Translations under genes and position numbers: made by a program
Origin: Monoplex corrugatus
Lineage: Eukaryota; Mollusca; Gastropoda; Littorinimorpha; Ranellidae
NCBI GenBank assembly: GCA_030674185.1
Contig: CM060312.1
Coordinates: 61,510,078-61,532,577 of the forward strand
Direction: 5' to 3'
Length of the DNA stretch: 22,500 bases
Shown here: one piece after another, positions 1 to 8,329 of the stretch
Layout: every line of letters begins with the position of its first letter
How positions within the stretch are numbered: position 1 is the first letter of the stretch
The notes under the pieces: generated by a model
Database searches by the model: none
The model's input: the letters and a program-made list of their open reading frames with translations, nothing else
Told to the model about the DNA's origin: nothing

Positions 1-79
1 AAAAGAAAAACAGAAAGAAAACAAACACGGAAAGAACTAAACAAAGAAAACCCGACGCGATACCACATCATCATCATCA

Positions 80-613
80 TCAAGTGCCCTGCCTCATGGC
101 ATTGGCGATCATGGCCCTCCATATGCATCTATCCCTTGTTGCCGCAAGCACATCTTCCACCCTCTCTGTCCCCTGCCACCCTGCAAGTACGTCCAATATT
201 TTCTCCCTGGGTCTACCTGGTGTTCTCTTTCCTTCCAGGTTTCCTGTTGTAGCCAGTTGCTCAACTTCCCCTTTCCTCATAAAATAGCCTAGAAATGTTG
301 CCTGTCTTTTCCTAATCTTTCTTATAAATGATCTTCGTGTGTCTGCCTCCATCAAGACTGTCTCGTTTGTTTTCTTTGCTGTCCATGGAACTCTCAACAT
401 TCTTCATAGAAACCACATCTCGGCTGTCTCAATCTTGTTCTGGCTTTGCTTGTTGACTGTCCACATCTGACAACTGTATAACATCGGTCCTATATAACAT
501 TCAAGAACTCTCTTTCTGATGTTCATTGATAGGCATTTGTTGTAAGAATGGTTTTCATCTTCTTGAATGCTGTTTTGGCTTGGCTGATTCTGCTGGCTAT
601 ATCTGATGTGCAT
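80..613 (-). pseudogene. C-terminal region of LINE copy 1 polyprotein
   Basis: One reading frame covers the region after the polymerase thumb, interrupted by TGA at 404-406 (coding strand). Copy 2 reads CTA AGA AGA at that place and this copy reads CTA TGA AGA, so one base change created the stop. Recognisable blocks in order are NIRKRVLECYIGPMLYSC, WTVNKQSQNKIE, AEMWFL / MLRVPWTAKKTNETVL, RKRQATFLGYFMRK, GKRTPGRPREKILD and a final RDRCIWRAMIANAMRQGT. This arrangement is usual for the C-terminus of animal LINE polyproteins of this family. The terminal stop codon (TGA at 80-82) is also the first unit of the (TGA)n tail, so there is no 3' untranslated region. It is non-functional. Confidence 0.85.
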
Positions 614-790
614 CTGCCGTCTGGTGAAAAGATCGTTCCCAGATAATTAAACTTATCAACCTGTCTCAAGATTGTGCTGTTGCTGTTATTTTGCATGAGG
701 GGATTTCATGTTTGTTTGTTTTTTTGTTGTGTTTTTTTTTTTTTATTGATTACCATGACTTCAGTCTTCTTGCTATTTAGTTCCAACCCT

Positions 791-1423
791 TTATAGTTGT
801 TTTCTATTTCTATTATCGTTTTTTATTCTCATTGCAGCTGTTTGTTTCCAATGCATATTTCTGATTATTTGTAGGTCTTTTCCATTAATAATGAGTCTTT
901 CTAGTTGGTTGATCAATTCTTCATGTCTTACCCGATCGAAAGCCTTGGTATAATCAACAAAGTATGAATATATATCCTTATTCAACTCGATTGACCTCTC
1001 TATGATAGTTCTTAGGATATATATGGCATTAATAGTTCCTTTCCCTTCAACAAATCCACACTGCTCTTCTGTTATTTCTCTTTTGATTCTATTTCTTGTC
1101 CTCATCATGATTATTCTTAATAAGAATTTTGTTACATGACTCATCAAGCAGATTGTGCGATGGAGTTCGCATTCTATAGCCCCTGTTTTCTTCGGAACAG
1201 TACTGAAAATTGATTTTGACATATCTTTGGGGATTTTTCTGGTGTCATAGATTTCATTTAGGAAGACTGTTATTTTTTCAATACCAAATTCCTCCAGGGC
1301 TTCAATCATCTCTGCAGTAAATTGTCTGGTCCTGGGTTTTTTTCTGGTTTCATCTTTTTCAATTGCTGCTCTAACTTCATCTTGCATTATATCACTATTG
1401 ATAACACTCCACTGGTTCCCCAC
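791..1423 (-). pseudogene. Reverse transcriptase fragment of LINE copy 1 (motifs up to palm A)
   Basis: The open frame encodes 210 residues that I recognise as part of a LINE reverse transcriptase, which copies element RNA into DNA at a nicked target. Residues 70-108 (SIFSTVPKK to RIIMMR, with LHRTICLMS) correspond to the fingers motifs. EQCGFVEGKGT at 120-130 is the conserved block before the palm. FVDYTKAFD at 155-163 is motif A, with D157 as the first catalytic aspartate. The frame stops after RNRKQL at residue 210. About 25 bases further on, another frame reads GLELNSKKTEVMVIN, which belongs to the region after the YxDD motif. The block with motif B and the two catalytic aspartates of motif C has therefore been deleted. 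The ATG used here is just the first one in the frame; the real protein would have started far upstream with an endonuclease domain, which is not in the window. Confidence 0.85.
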
Positions 1424-1440
1424 TTCAGTTAGAATCTAGC

Positions 1441-1748
1441 ACAAGATCGTGATACTGCTAGGGCTGTCCCTAAAGTATTTTGAAAGCTCTCTCTTTCCCT
1501 TCGTCCCTTATTTCCATATCATCTGCCAAATTTGATCTCCACTCAGATTCAGCTCCCAGGAACGGTTTAATAGTTCACAAATTTCCTGTGGTCAACATTT
1601 CAATGAAGGGAGTCCAAAGCGTGTTTTTCTCGTCCACTTTCTCTGACAGACTATTCATCTTTTTGTCTTCAAAATGCTTTCTTCTGAACGTCCTGCCAGC
1701 TTTATTGATTAATTAGAAGTGCAAACTTGAGCGTGTTTGCCTATTTGC
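1441..1748. other. Unassigned stretch upstream of LINE copy 1
   Basis: About 300 bases lie between the recognisable reverse transcriptase and the dinucleotide array. On the minus strand, short open pieces separated by stops could be the linker between endonuclease and reverse transcriptase of the same LINE. I see no diagnostic motif there, so this remains a guess. No other gene is visible. Confidence 0.4.
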
Positions 1749-1761
1749 GCCGCGCGCGCGC

Positions 1762-1827
<66 letters not shown>

Positions 1828-1879
1828 TGTTTGTGCATGTGTGTGTGTGTGTGAGTGTTTGTGTGTGTGTTTGTAGTTG

Positions 1880-1957
<78 letters not shown>
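1749..1957. repeat. (CG)n followed by (TG)n microsatellite
   Basis: A short pure CG run (about 8 units) passes directly into a (TG)n array with occasional GG, TT and AT interruptions. Alternating purine-pyrimidine sequence of this kind, especially (CG)n joined to (TG)n, is the classical composition for left-handed Z-DNA. Long open frames on both strands here (poly Val-Cys one way, poly Thr-His the other) are artefacts of the repeat. Confidence 0.97.
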
Positions 1958-1960
<3 letters not shown>

Positions 1961-2042
1961 GCAAGAAAACAAATCTTGTGACGATTAAGTCAGCAGTTTG
2001 TTAATTGTTTATTGTGTCTATATTCATGATTTCATGTGCATT

Positions 2043-2073
<31 letters not shown>

Positions 2074-2074
2074 G
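2043..2074. repeat. (ACAG)n microsatellite
   Basis: Eight uninterrupted tetranucleotide units. The sequence between this repeat and LINE copy 2 (2075-2302) is unremarkable, with no gene visible. Confidence 0.95.
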
Positions 2075-2302
2075 GCAAATACCGTGCATGGATGCCACTG
2101 CAGTTAAAGGGCTATTTCTGGTTGTCTCCCAGCTTTCAATAACAATAGGATGAGAGACGGTGATTGATCGGCACTGTGCAAGGAAATGTGCATCACCTAA
2201 GAATTGTACCCTCCTCAGATCTCCACACGGGATGTTTGGCATCCGCGTAGCATGACTCGGACACATTCAGATCTTTTTTCAAATACTAGGCTTCTATCGG
2301 TC

Positions 2303-2862
2303 ATCTCACTAGACGGCAGATGCACATCAGAAATATCCACCAGAATCTGCCAAGCCAGAACAGCACTCAAGAAGATGAAAAGCATTCTTACCAACAAATG
2401 CCTATCAATTAATATCAGGAAGAGAGTTGTTGAATGTTATAAAGAACCGATAATGTTATACGGTTGTGAGGCGTGGACAGTCAACAAGCAAAGCCAGAAC
2501 GAGACTGAGGCAGCCGAGATGTGGTTTCTAAGAAGAATGTTGAGAGTTCCATGGACAGCAAAGAAGACAAACGAGACAGTCTTGATGGAGGCAAACACAA
2601 GAAAATCATTGATAAAGATTAGGAAAAAACAAGCAACATTTCTAGGCTATTTTATGAGGAAAGGGGAATTAGAGCACCTGGTCACAACAGGAAAGCTGGA
2701 GGGAAAGAGAAGACCAGGTAGACCCAGGGAGAAAATATTGGACGGACTTGCAAGGTGCTGAGGACAGAGAGGGTGGAAGATGTGCTTTGACGACAAGGGA
2801 CAGATGCATATGGTGGGCCATGATCGCCAACGCCATGCGACAGGGCACATGATGATGATGAG
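2303..2862 (+). mobile_element. LINE copy 2, 5'-truncated, plus strand
   Basis: This is the same family as the copy at 66-1440 but in the opposite orientation. It begins abruptly in the thumb region (LDGRCTSEISTRICQA) and ends with a (ATG)n tail at 2849-2860, as expected for a 5'-truncated target-primed insertion. One frame runs through NIRKRVVECYKEPIMLYGCEAW, MWFLRRMLRVPWTAKKTNE and GKRRPGRPREKILDGLA, then hits TGA at 2759-2761. The remaining C-terminal codons continue in shifted frames as far as AGGGCACATGATGATG. It is therefore a pseudogene with at least one frame lesion near the end. No clear target-site duplication was found. Confidence 0.87.
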
Positions 2863-2944
2863 GCTTCAATCTTTACGTAAAAGAGACTTATGCAGTCCAG
2901 AATATCTATGTTTGTAATAAACAATGCAACAACAAATGTGTCCA

Positions 2945-3116
2945 AAGACTTTATTTACTAGCTGAGCACAGTTTATCGCTTTAGCTGAAAGACTAGGACC
3001 TCGATCACTATTTACGGTCCAGTGCAGTGGGGTGGGAACTTTTTTTTTCCAATCTGTGATTCGAACTCGGGATTTTAGCGTCTTAGGCAGGGTGTTTCAA
3101 CCATTAAACCACACAT
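2945..3116 (-). mobile_element. tRNA-derived SINE-like element (tRNA-like head at 3045-3116)
   Basis: On the minus strand the sequence TGGTTTAATGG matches the pol III A-box consensus (TRGYNNANNGG). About 30 bases later, GAGTTCGAATC matches the B box (GGTTCGANNCC) closely. The two are correctly spaced for a tRNA-like promoter. The acceptor and T stems do not pair well, so this is not a functional tRNA; it is either a SINE head or an old tRNA pseudogene. An A run follows, then a body that may extend down to a TAAATAAA-like tail near 2945. The body end is uncertain. Confidence 0.5.
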
Positions 3117-3226
3117 TTCACAAGTAGAATATGCCCCAATGGACAAACCGTGAAAGCTGCATTCTTCATCCGGACCATTGGACTGACTATTTGAGGAGCA
3201 ATCATACTCAAAACCACTACTACCAC

Positions 3227-3324
3227 CACCACCACCACCATCATCATCATTCATCATCATCATCATCAACAACAACAACAACATCAACAACGAGAACAAC
3301 AACAACAACGACAACAACAACAAC
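3227..3324. repeat. Triplet array (CAC)n / (CAT)n / (CAA)n
   Basis: Consecutive blocks of CAC, CAT and CAA triplets form one compound array. Poly-His and poly-Thr open frames come directly from it and do not suggest a protein. Confidence 0.95.
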
Positions 3325-3417
3325 CAACATAGATGTGGAGGCCTGGGTGTCAGTTCTTCAGATGTGACGACAAACTGAAGCTCCGTGTGCAGCATATACT
3401 TTGTTCACATAAAATAA

Positions 3418-3882
3418 TAACTAAGCAACATAACTCTTGAGAGTCACGGAGTTATCTCCCATGTAGAATTCCTCAAATCCAACACAGTTTGCGCTACCCA
3501 TTCAGCTAGCATGGACGCAGCCACAAGGCACAGAATTGCAAACTCAGAACATTCCTCAAAAAAGGAAGCCCAAGTCTGCCCTTATACCCTGCAACTACAC
3601 CCACACACAATCACGAGGGAGGAGAGAAATTCATACAATATATTGGTCTCATGTTCAAGATTGACACAGTCTTTTATTCTTGAACTGACCAAACACACAC
3701 ATATAGACAAGAAAGAAGATATACAGGGTTGCTTCCAATTTTGAGGAATGTTCTGAGCTTGCAATTCTGTGCCTTGTGGCTGCGTCCATGCTAGCTGAAT
3801 GGGTAGCGCAAATTGTGTTGGATTTGAGACATTCTACATGGGAGATAACTCAGTGACTCTCAAGAGTTATGTTGCTTAGTTA
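3418..3882. mobile_element. Inverted-repeat (foldback/MITE-like) element, ~145 bp arms
   Basis: The left arm (3418-3560) is the reverse complement of the right arm (3739-3882), with only about five differences over ~145 positions. The arms begin TAACTAAGCAACATAACTC and end TTCCTCAAAA. The central ~178 bp is non-repeated, has no coding frame of note and contains a short CA run. Long near-identical terminal inverted repeats without a transposase suggest a non-autonomous DNA transposon or foldback element. Flanks are AT-rich and I could not define a target-site duplication, so no superfamily is assigned. Confidence 0.8.
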
Positions 3883-4001
3883 ATATTTAAAAAAATTCTC
3901 CCTGCTTCCCTTTTTTTCCTTTGGTGTCACATAAAATATGCCACGGCAACAGAGAGATATTGTTGCCCTGAAATTTTTGCGTAGAAAATCCACTCTGACA
4001 T

Positions 4002-4031
4002 GTAAACAAACAAACAAACAAACAAACAAAA
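4002..4031. repeat. (AAAC)n microsatellite
   Basis: Tetranucleotide units, continuing as impure A-rich sequence with CAAA units to about 4092. Confidence 0.93.
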
Positions 4032-4139
4032 AAGAAACGACAATAACAACAAAGAAAAAAAATCAGCAAAAACAGAAACAAACAAACAAAAACATGTACA
4101 GGGGAAAATGGGTGACAATATGCTTTTCGTACAAGCAAT

Positions 4140-4250
4140 CCGCATTTTACCCGGGGGAAAGAATGTAATGTAACACAAAGCGCTTAGATTTGATTTTATC
4201 AAGATTTTGCGCTATATAAATATTGTAATTATTATTATTAATAGTAATTA
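4140..4250 (+). mobile_element. SINE/LINE 3' end with GCGCTATATAAAT tail
   Basis: The stretch ends in GCGCTATATAAATATTG followed by an AT-rich (ATT)n tract. Upstream it carries AAGCGCTTAGATTT. A GCGCTATATAAAT motif directly before an (ATT)n tail is a shared 3' end of short retroelements across many marine invertebrates and vertebrates. The 5' part of the element is not recognisable, so this is a truncated or decayed copy. No coding capacity is expected. Confidence 0.55.
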
Positions 4251-4548
4251 AAGAATTCACATAACTGCGAGGTGAAACGGGAAAGGTGTTGCAGAGGTGG
4301 TAGCATGAGGGCGATAAAAACAACTTAGAGACAGACAGTTAAACACATATTGCAGCGGTATCGCATCTATCATGTAGAACAACAGGAGACATGGCTGACC
4401 ACAACTCTTCCGGCCACTAAGCTCCATAGCAGCCGGCCGGAACTAAAAAATAAAAATAAAAAAGCGATCAACTTCATTGCTAGATGTGGCGTGACCATGA
4501 AGACGGCGCACGAAAAGGAAGAAGAAAAAGAAGGGGAGACAGACATAA

Positions 4549-4575
4549 ACATATATATGTGTATATACATATATA

Positions 4576-4629
<54 letters not shown>

Positions 4630-4646
4630 GAGAGAGAGAGAGAGAA
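4549..4646. repeat. (AT)n followed by (GA)n microsatellite
   Basis: A long TA-dinucleotide run changes directly into a short GA run. The poly Tyr-Ile frames across it come from the repeat. Confidence 0.96.
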
Positions 4647-5690
4647 GGACAGAAGGGGGGGGGTGTGAGGCAGGCAAGGATCCAGAATATTGAGTGTGCC
4701 ACTGAAAAGTTATCTGCCATGTATGTATATCAGGAACAAGCAATTAAATTATGTTTTTCTTGAACTTTTTTTGTGCCATGATTTTAGATATTTGGAAGAT
4801 GCGGTGAAGAACCATCAGCTAAAGGGAGATTAGCCATTTCATGTAATTCAGAGTGACCTTGCTTGTGAAAAACGAGCTCTGTTTAAAAAGTTCTTGGTGA
4901 ACTGTGATTTTGAGCTTGAAAGTCAGAGAGTTACATGTCTTTGAAAAGTCAGGATGACTTCCTGGACTGAGTGTTTAAAGCGGTGCTGTTGAGCGCTGTA
5001 TTGTTAATGGATCATACATCCATTTGGCCGTCATTCCAGTAGTTTCTTGTCTTTAGGTTAAAGTGTAAAGAATTTTATGTGAGATTACTTAGTCCGTAGA
5101 AGTTCTATATAAAGAAGATACTGACAGCCAGAAGTTTTTGTTAAAAGTACTTAGAGGTCAAAGCATATACACTATTGAAATTGTGACTAGAATAGATTTG
5201 AGATGACTGAAACAAGACGTTAAAGAACATGTTTTTGTGATGTAAGAGTGATTTTGATTCTCCTGTTGTGAATTAGTTTTTGTGCTTGTGCTTTGTGACA
5301 AAGTGGCTTTGAGATGCGAATTTTTCTATTGCATGTGTATTGTTCATTATCAGAATCGTAAGAAGTTTATTTTGATGAACATTCATTCAGCTAAATAACT
5401 GATTGATGTGATGAGATAATCTATTTTGTGTTAATTTTGTTCGTATAAAGGAAGGATCATTCCTGCTTTTTCGTTGTTATGAGAGTCTGTTGCGTGATAA
5501 GTGTCTTGACAGTGAGCGGTCTAGGGCATATTTCCATTATAACACACACCAAAAGTGTCCTGGAGCCGATCTGACGAACATGGGGAAAACTACCAATGAG
5601 ACCAAAAAAAAGTATGGCAAGGACGATATGAACTGAAAAAACAATAACAGAAGAACGAGAAGACTAACGATGACAACGAAGAAGACGTCA
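4647..5690. other. AT-rich unique sequence, no gene seen
   Basis: About 1 kb of moderately AT-rich, largely non-repetitive DNA. Stop codons are frequent in all frames and no frame is long enough or biased enough to suggest an exon. It could be intron, untranslated or intergenic sequence; nothing in it distinguishes these. Confidence 0.6.
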
Positions 5691-5729
5691 AGGGAGGGAG
5701 GGGGGGAGGGGAGGGGAGCAAGGGAGGAG
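5691..5729 (+). other. G-quadruplex-like G run
   Basis: Six or more runs of three or more G are separated by single A residues or short spacers, within a stretch starting AGGGAGGGAGGGGGG. This satisfies the usual four-run G-quadruplex pattern on the plus strand. A plain C tract follows 120 bp downstream at 5845-5859. Whether it forms in the cell is unknown. Confidence 0.75.
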
Positions 5730-5844
5730 ACACACGCCTCGCACGTTTTACTTGGGATCAGGTTCAGAAAAGGAACATTCACAACATTTTTCTTTCATTT
5801 GGTAAGGGACAAGATTAGACCGAGAACCGACTCTCCCCCTCCTA

Positions 5845-5859
5845 CCCCCCCCCCCCCCC
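5845..5859. repeat. Poly-C tract
   Basis: A homopolymer C run flanked by further C-rich sequence. Length may be affected by sequencing error. Confidence 0.9.
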
Positions 5860-5965
5860 ACCCCATATAAAAGAAAAAACCAACAACAACAAAATCTGTT
5901 CACATCCAGTCTTCCCCACAGGGGGATGATATTGCACATTTGTCTATGTACATGACAGTTATACT

Positions 5966-5966
5966 T

Positions 5967-6015
<49 letters not shown>

Positions 6016-6195
6016 GTCACACACACACACACACAACACACACATGCACGCATCACACACACACACACACAACACACACACACACCTATTTACACACTTA
6101 CGCATACACACACACACACACACACACACACAACACACACACACACACACACAACACAACACACTTACGCACACACATACACACTTACACACACA
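5966..6195. repeat. (TC)n then (AC)n compound microsatellite
   Basis: A TC-dinucleotide run of about 32 bases turns into impure (AC)n with AAC, CAT and TTAC interruptions. Open frames across it (poly Thr-His, poly Cys-Val) are artefacts. Confidence 0.96.
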
Positions 6196-6248
6196 TCATC
6201 ACCATCATTGTTAAAACAATTTGTTTGCAGATCAACATAAAAGTTGTA

Positions 6249-6313
<65 letters not shown>

Positions 6314-6392
6314 CACCACACACACACACACACAAACAACACACACACACATACACACACATACAACACACACACACACACACACACACACC
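6249..6392. repeat. (AC)n microsatellite
   Basis: A second AC array, separated from the first by about 53 bases of unique sequence. It is pure for about 64 bases, then interrupted by AAC and ACAT units. Confidence 0.96.
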
Positions 6393-6690
6393 TCGAGTAA
6401 GTATAAGGTAATCTCAAGAAAGGAAACGTATAAAAAACATTCAAGAAATAAGAATAGAAGTGGGAAGAAAAGCAGAAAGTGGGTAATGTGTGTACAGAGG
6501 GGTGGGCTGGAGGCGTTTAATTGTCACTGACACCAAAGCAAACATGATCTGTAAACCAGGAGACCAGGTTATTCCCTAGAGAACTTTATTGCTTTTATAC
6601 CTCTTCTGTTTTCGTATGCTGGTGTGTTTCTTAATACGGACCATTTGGCTGTGAACTCACTAGGTCTCAGATTCAACCCTAAACAAAGAG
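6393..6690. other. Unique sequence, no gene seen
   Basis: No coding frame, RNA gene or transposon end is visible. CGAGTAAGTAT at its start resembles a splice donor but has no exon beside it. Confidence 0.5.
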
Positions 6691-6695
6691 AAACG

Positions 6696-6784
6696 TAGAG
6701 GAGAGAGAGAGAGGGAAACAGAAGAAGAAAAGAGTGAGAGAGAGAGAAAGGAAACAGAAGAAGAAAAGAGTGGAGAGAGAGAGA

Positions 6785-6847
<63 letters not shown>

Positions 6848-6865
6848 AGAATCTATCTATCTAAC
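6696..6865. repeat. (GA)n array with a short tandem duplication and (ATCT)n end
   Basis: Within the GA-rich tract, a segment of about 45-50 bases containing GGAAACAGAAGAAGAAAAGAGTG occurs twice in tandem near 6714-6775. A purer GA array follows, then three to four ATCT units. Confidence 0.92.
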
Positions 6866-7221
6866 TTTGAAAAAAGTTACAGAACACAACATTGTCTTCA
6901 GGGGTAATTCTATGTCCTTGTACCACAGCAGGTGTACATAAAGACAAATGGTCATCATCATCGTCGTCTTGATCGCAGCCACTGCGATCGCTTACAAGAC
7001 AACCACCGCCATGATCACTATTATCATTATCAACATAAGAATCGTCTTCATATTGTTACTGAAATCTTTTTAAGATTTCACTTTCAGTTTCAGTTTCTCC
7101 AGATGACGTCTCCGCGCTCGGAACGAATTCCACATGCACTAACGTCACAAGTGCCATGTGTATGATGATCATAGCACAAGCCCTAAGTCTGCACATAAAC
7201 TCATGAGCTGGCCAGGTTCTG

Positions 7222-7307
7222 AGGCCCTACCTATCCTATGTTTTACCTAGCCTGTATTTGTACTGGTATTGTATCAGCCTACCACTGGAATAATCTTGGT
7301 TACATGA
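7222..7307. repeat. Dispersed ~86 bp repeat, copy 1
   Basis: The block from AGGCCCTACCTA to AATCTTGGTTACATG recurs in the same orientation at 8241-8326 with about ten differences. Between the copies lie LINE copy 3 and a ~300 bp insertion. It could be a piece of an unrecognised SINE or the terminal repeat of a small element. No coding capacity. Confidence 0.85.
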
Positions 7308-7537
7308 GCTGTTCCAGGTCTTTTTAAGCGCTCTCCCTTAACACAGGAACAAACTGAAATATAACCAAACAACGAAACTGCAGCACAACACACGAAAAAA
7401 TACTGAAATTTACTAGTGGAACACAATTGGAATGGCTAGATGGATGAGCAGACTCTCAGTCGGTCCGATGGATGAGTAGGCAAATTGGTCTTCAGTGCCT
7501 GGTGTATGTCTTCATGTTAAGGCAAAAGACTGACCCT

Positions 7538-7911
7538 CATCATCATCATCATGTGCCCTGCCGCATGGCGTTGGCGATCATGGCCCTCCATACGAATCTA
7601 ACTTTTGTTACTGCAAGTACATCTCCCATCCTTTCTGTCCTCATCCACTCCGCAAATCCGTCCGATATTTTTTGGCTTTCCTGTTGTGACTAGGTGCTCA
7701 AATTTCTCTTGCCTCATAAAATGTCCTATAAATGTTGCTTCTTTTCCTAATCTTGATCATAAATGTTCTTTTTGTGTTTGCCTCTTTCAAGACTGTCTCG
7801 TTTGTTTTCTTTGCGGTCCATGGAACTCTTTACAATCTTCTTAAAAACCACAGTTTAGCTGCATCAATCTTGTTCTGATTTCGCTTGCTGACTGTCCACA
7901 ATACATCAGTA
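7538..7911 (-). mobile_element. LINE copy 3, minus strand, 3' part
   Basis: The (CAT)n tail at 7538-7552 is followed by GTGCCCTGCCGCATGGCGTTGG, the minus-strand C-terminal end of the same LINE. Similarity runs through the GTCCATGGAACTC and TCAATCTTGTTCTG blocks to the sequence before CAGTA at 7907-7911. There the match breaks. Compared with copy 5, about 30 bases are missing in the GRPRE-encoding part (the CTTTCC/CTCCAG region), so it is internally deleted as well as interrupted. It is non-coding. Confidence 0.82.
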
Positions 7912-8212
7912 GTAGGCCTCTGTCAGTCTGGCGTCGACTATGGATGATGCGCCCTAGTGTCGTATCGAGTCGAGCTGACGCCTCTGGAGCAGCTTCGGCT
8001 GTGACTGATAAGGCCGATACATGTGGGAAAGGCAGTCTTGTGACATGGATGCATGTATAAATGCTGGCCATGGGATTGCCTTTACAGGAGCTTGCTTTCC
8101 GCCTGGTTCTCTTTTCCTCAGATAAGGTCGGATTTCTTTTCCCCCCTACCTAAGTTGTTTCTGGAGCACACTGTGCCATCTGTTGCGGTTGTCTGCTGTG
8201 TCTTACCCGCTC
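7912..8212. mobile_element. ~300 bp insertion splitting LINE copy 3
   Basis: LINE similarity stops at 7911 and resumes at 8213 with ATTGGTTCTATATAAC. That is the exact continuation seen in copy 5 at 20546-20561. The intervening ~300 bp is therefore inserted sequence. It is GC-richer than its surroundings and has no transposase frame, recognisable tRNA head or clear target-site duplication. I do not recognise the family. Confidence 0.5.
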
Positions 8213-8240
8213 ATTGGTTCTATATAACACGGAAGAACTA
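8213..8240 (-). mobile_element. Continuation of LINE copy 3 after the insertion
   Basis: A 15-base exact match to the LINE (TTGGTTCTATATAAC) plus a weaker GAAGAACT follows in the right order and orientation. LINE similarity ends where the ~86 bp repeat starts. Confidence 0.55.
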
Positions 8241-8326
8241 AGGCCCTACCTAGCCTTACGTTTTACCTAGTCTATATTTGTACTGGTATTGTATCAGCCT
8301 ATCACGCGAATAATCTTGGTTACATG
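8241..8326. repeat. Dispersed ~86 bp repeat, copy 2
   Basis: Direct-oriented counterpart of the block at 7222-7307. It is followed about 60 bases later by an (AAAT)n tract at 8380-8400, which may be the tail of a short retroelement. Confidence 0.85.
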
Positions 8327-8329
8327 TAA

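Larger units (their letters stand above)
66..1440 (-). mobile_element. Non-LTR retrotransposon (LINE, RTE-like), defective copy 1
   Basis: This is the longest of five copies of one LINE family in the window, and it reads on the minus strand. From 5' to 3' (high to low coordinate) it holds the fingers and palm-A part of a reverse transcriptase (1423-791), a thumb region (about 790-614, shifted in frame) and a C-terminal region (613-80). It ends in a (CAT)n tract at 66-82, which is a (TGA)n tail on the coding strand. A very short 3' end with a trinucleotide tail is known for RTE-clade elements; assigning this clade is an inference. The element is dead: the palm B/C block is missing, there is an in-frame stop at 404-406, and the thumb is frameshifted. 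The upstream boundary is uncertain. Sequence at 1441-1700 may still belong to it but shows no motif I recognise. Confidence 0.88.

Noticed and set aside
791..1423. Domesticated reverse transcriptase or retron/diversity-generating system
   Set aside because: Motifs and the (TGA)n-tailed 3' end fit an ordinary animal LINE. The catalytic block is deleted and four other dead copies are present.
6391..6403. Splice-donor-like CGAGTAAGTAT
   Set aside because: No exon-like frame beside it; one such match is expected by chance in 22 kb.
6948..7072. Small hydrophobic open frame starting MVIIIVVLIAATAIAYK, resembling a membrane peptide
   Set aside because: The start lies in a short ATC/GTC triplet stretch, the frame is about 41 codons and the hydrophobicity follows from that composition. 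No independent support.
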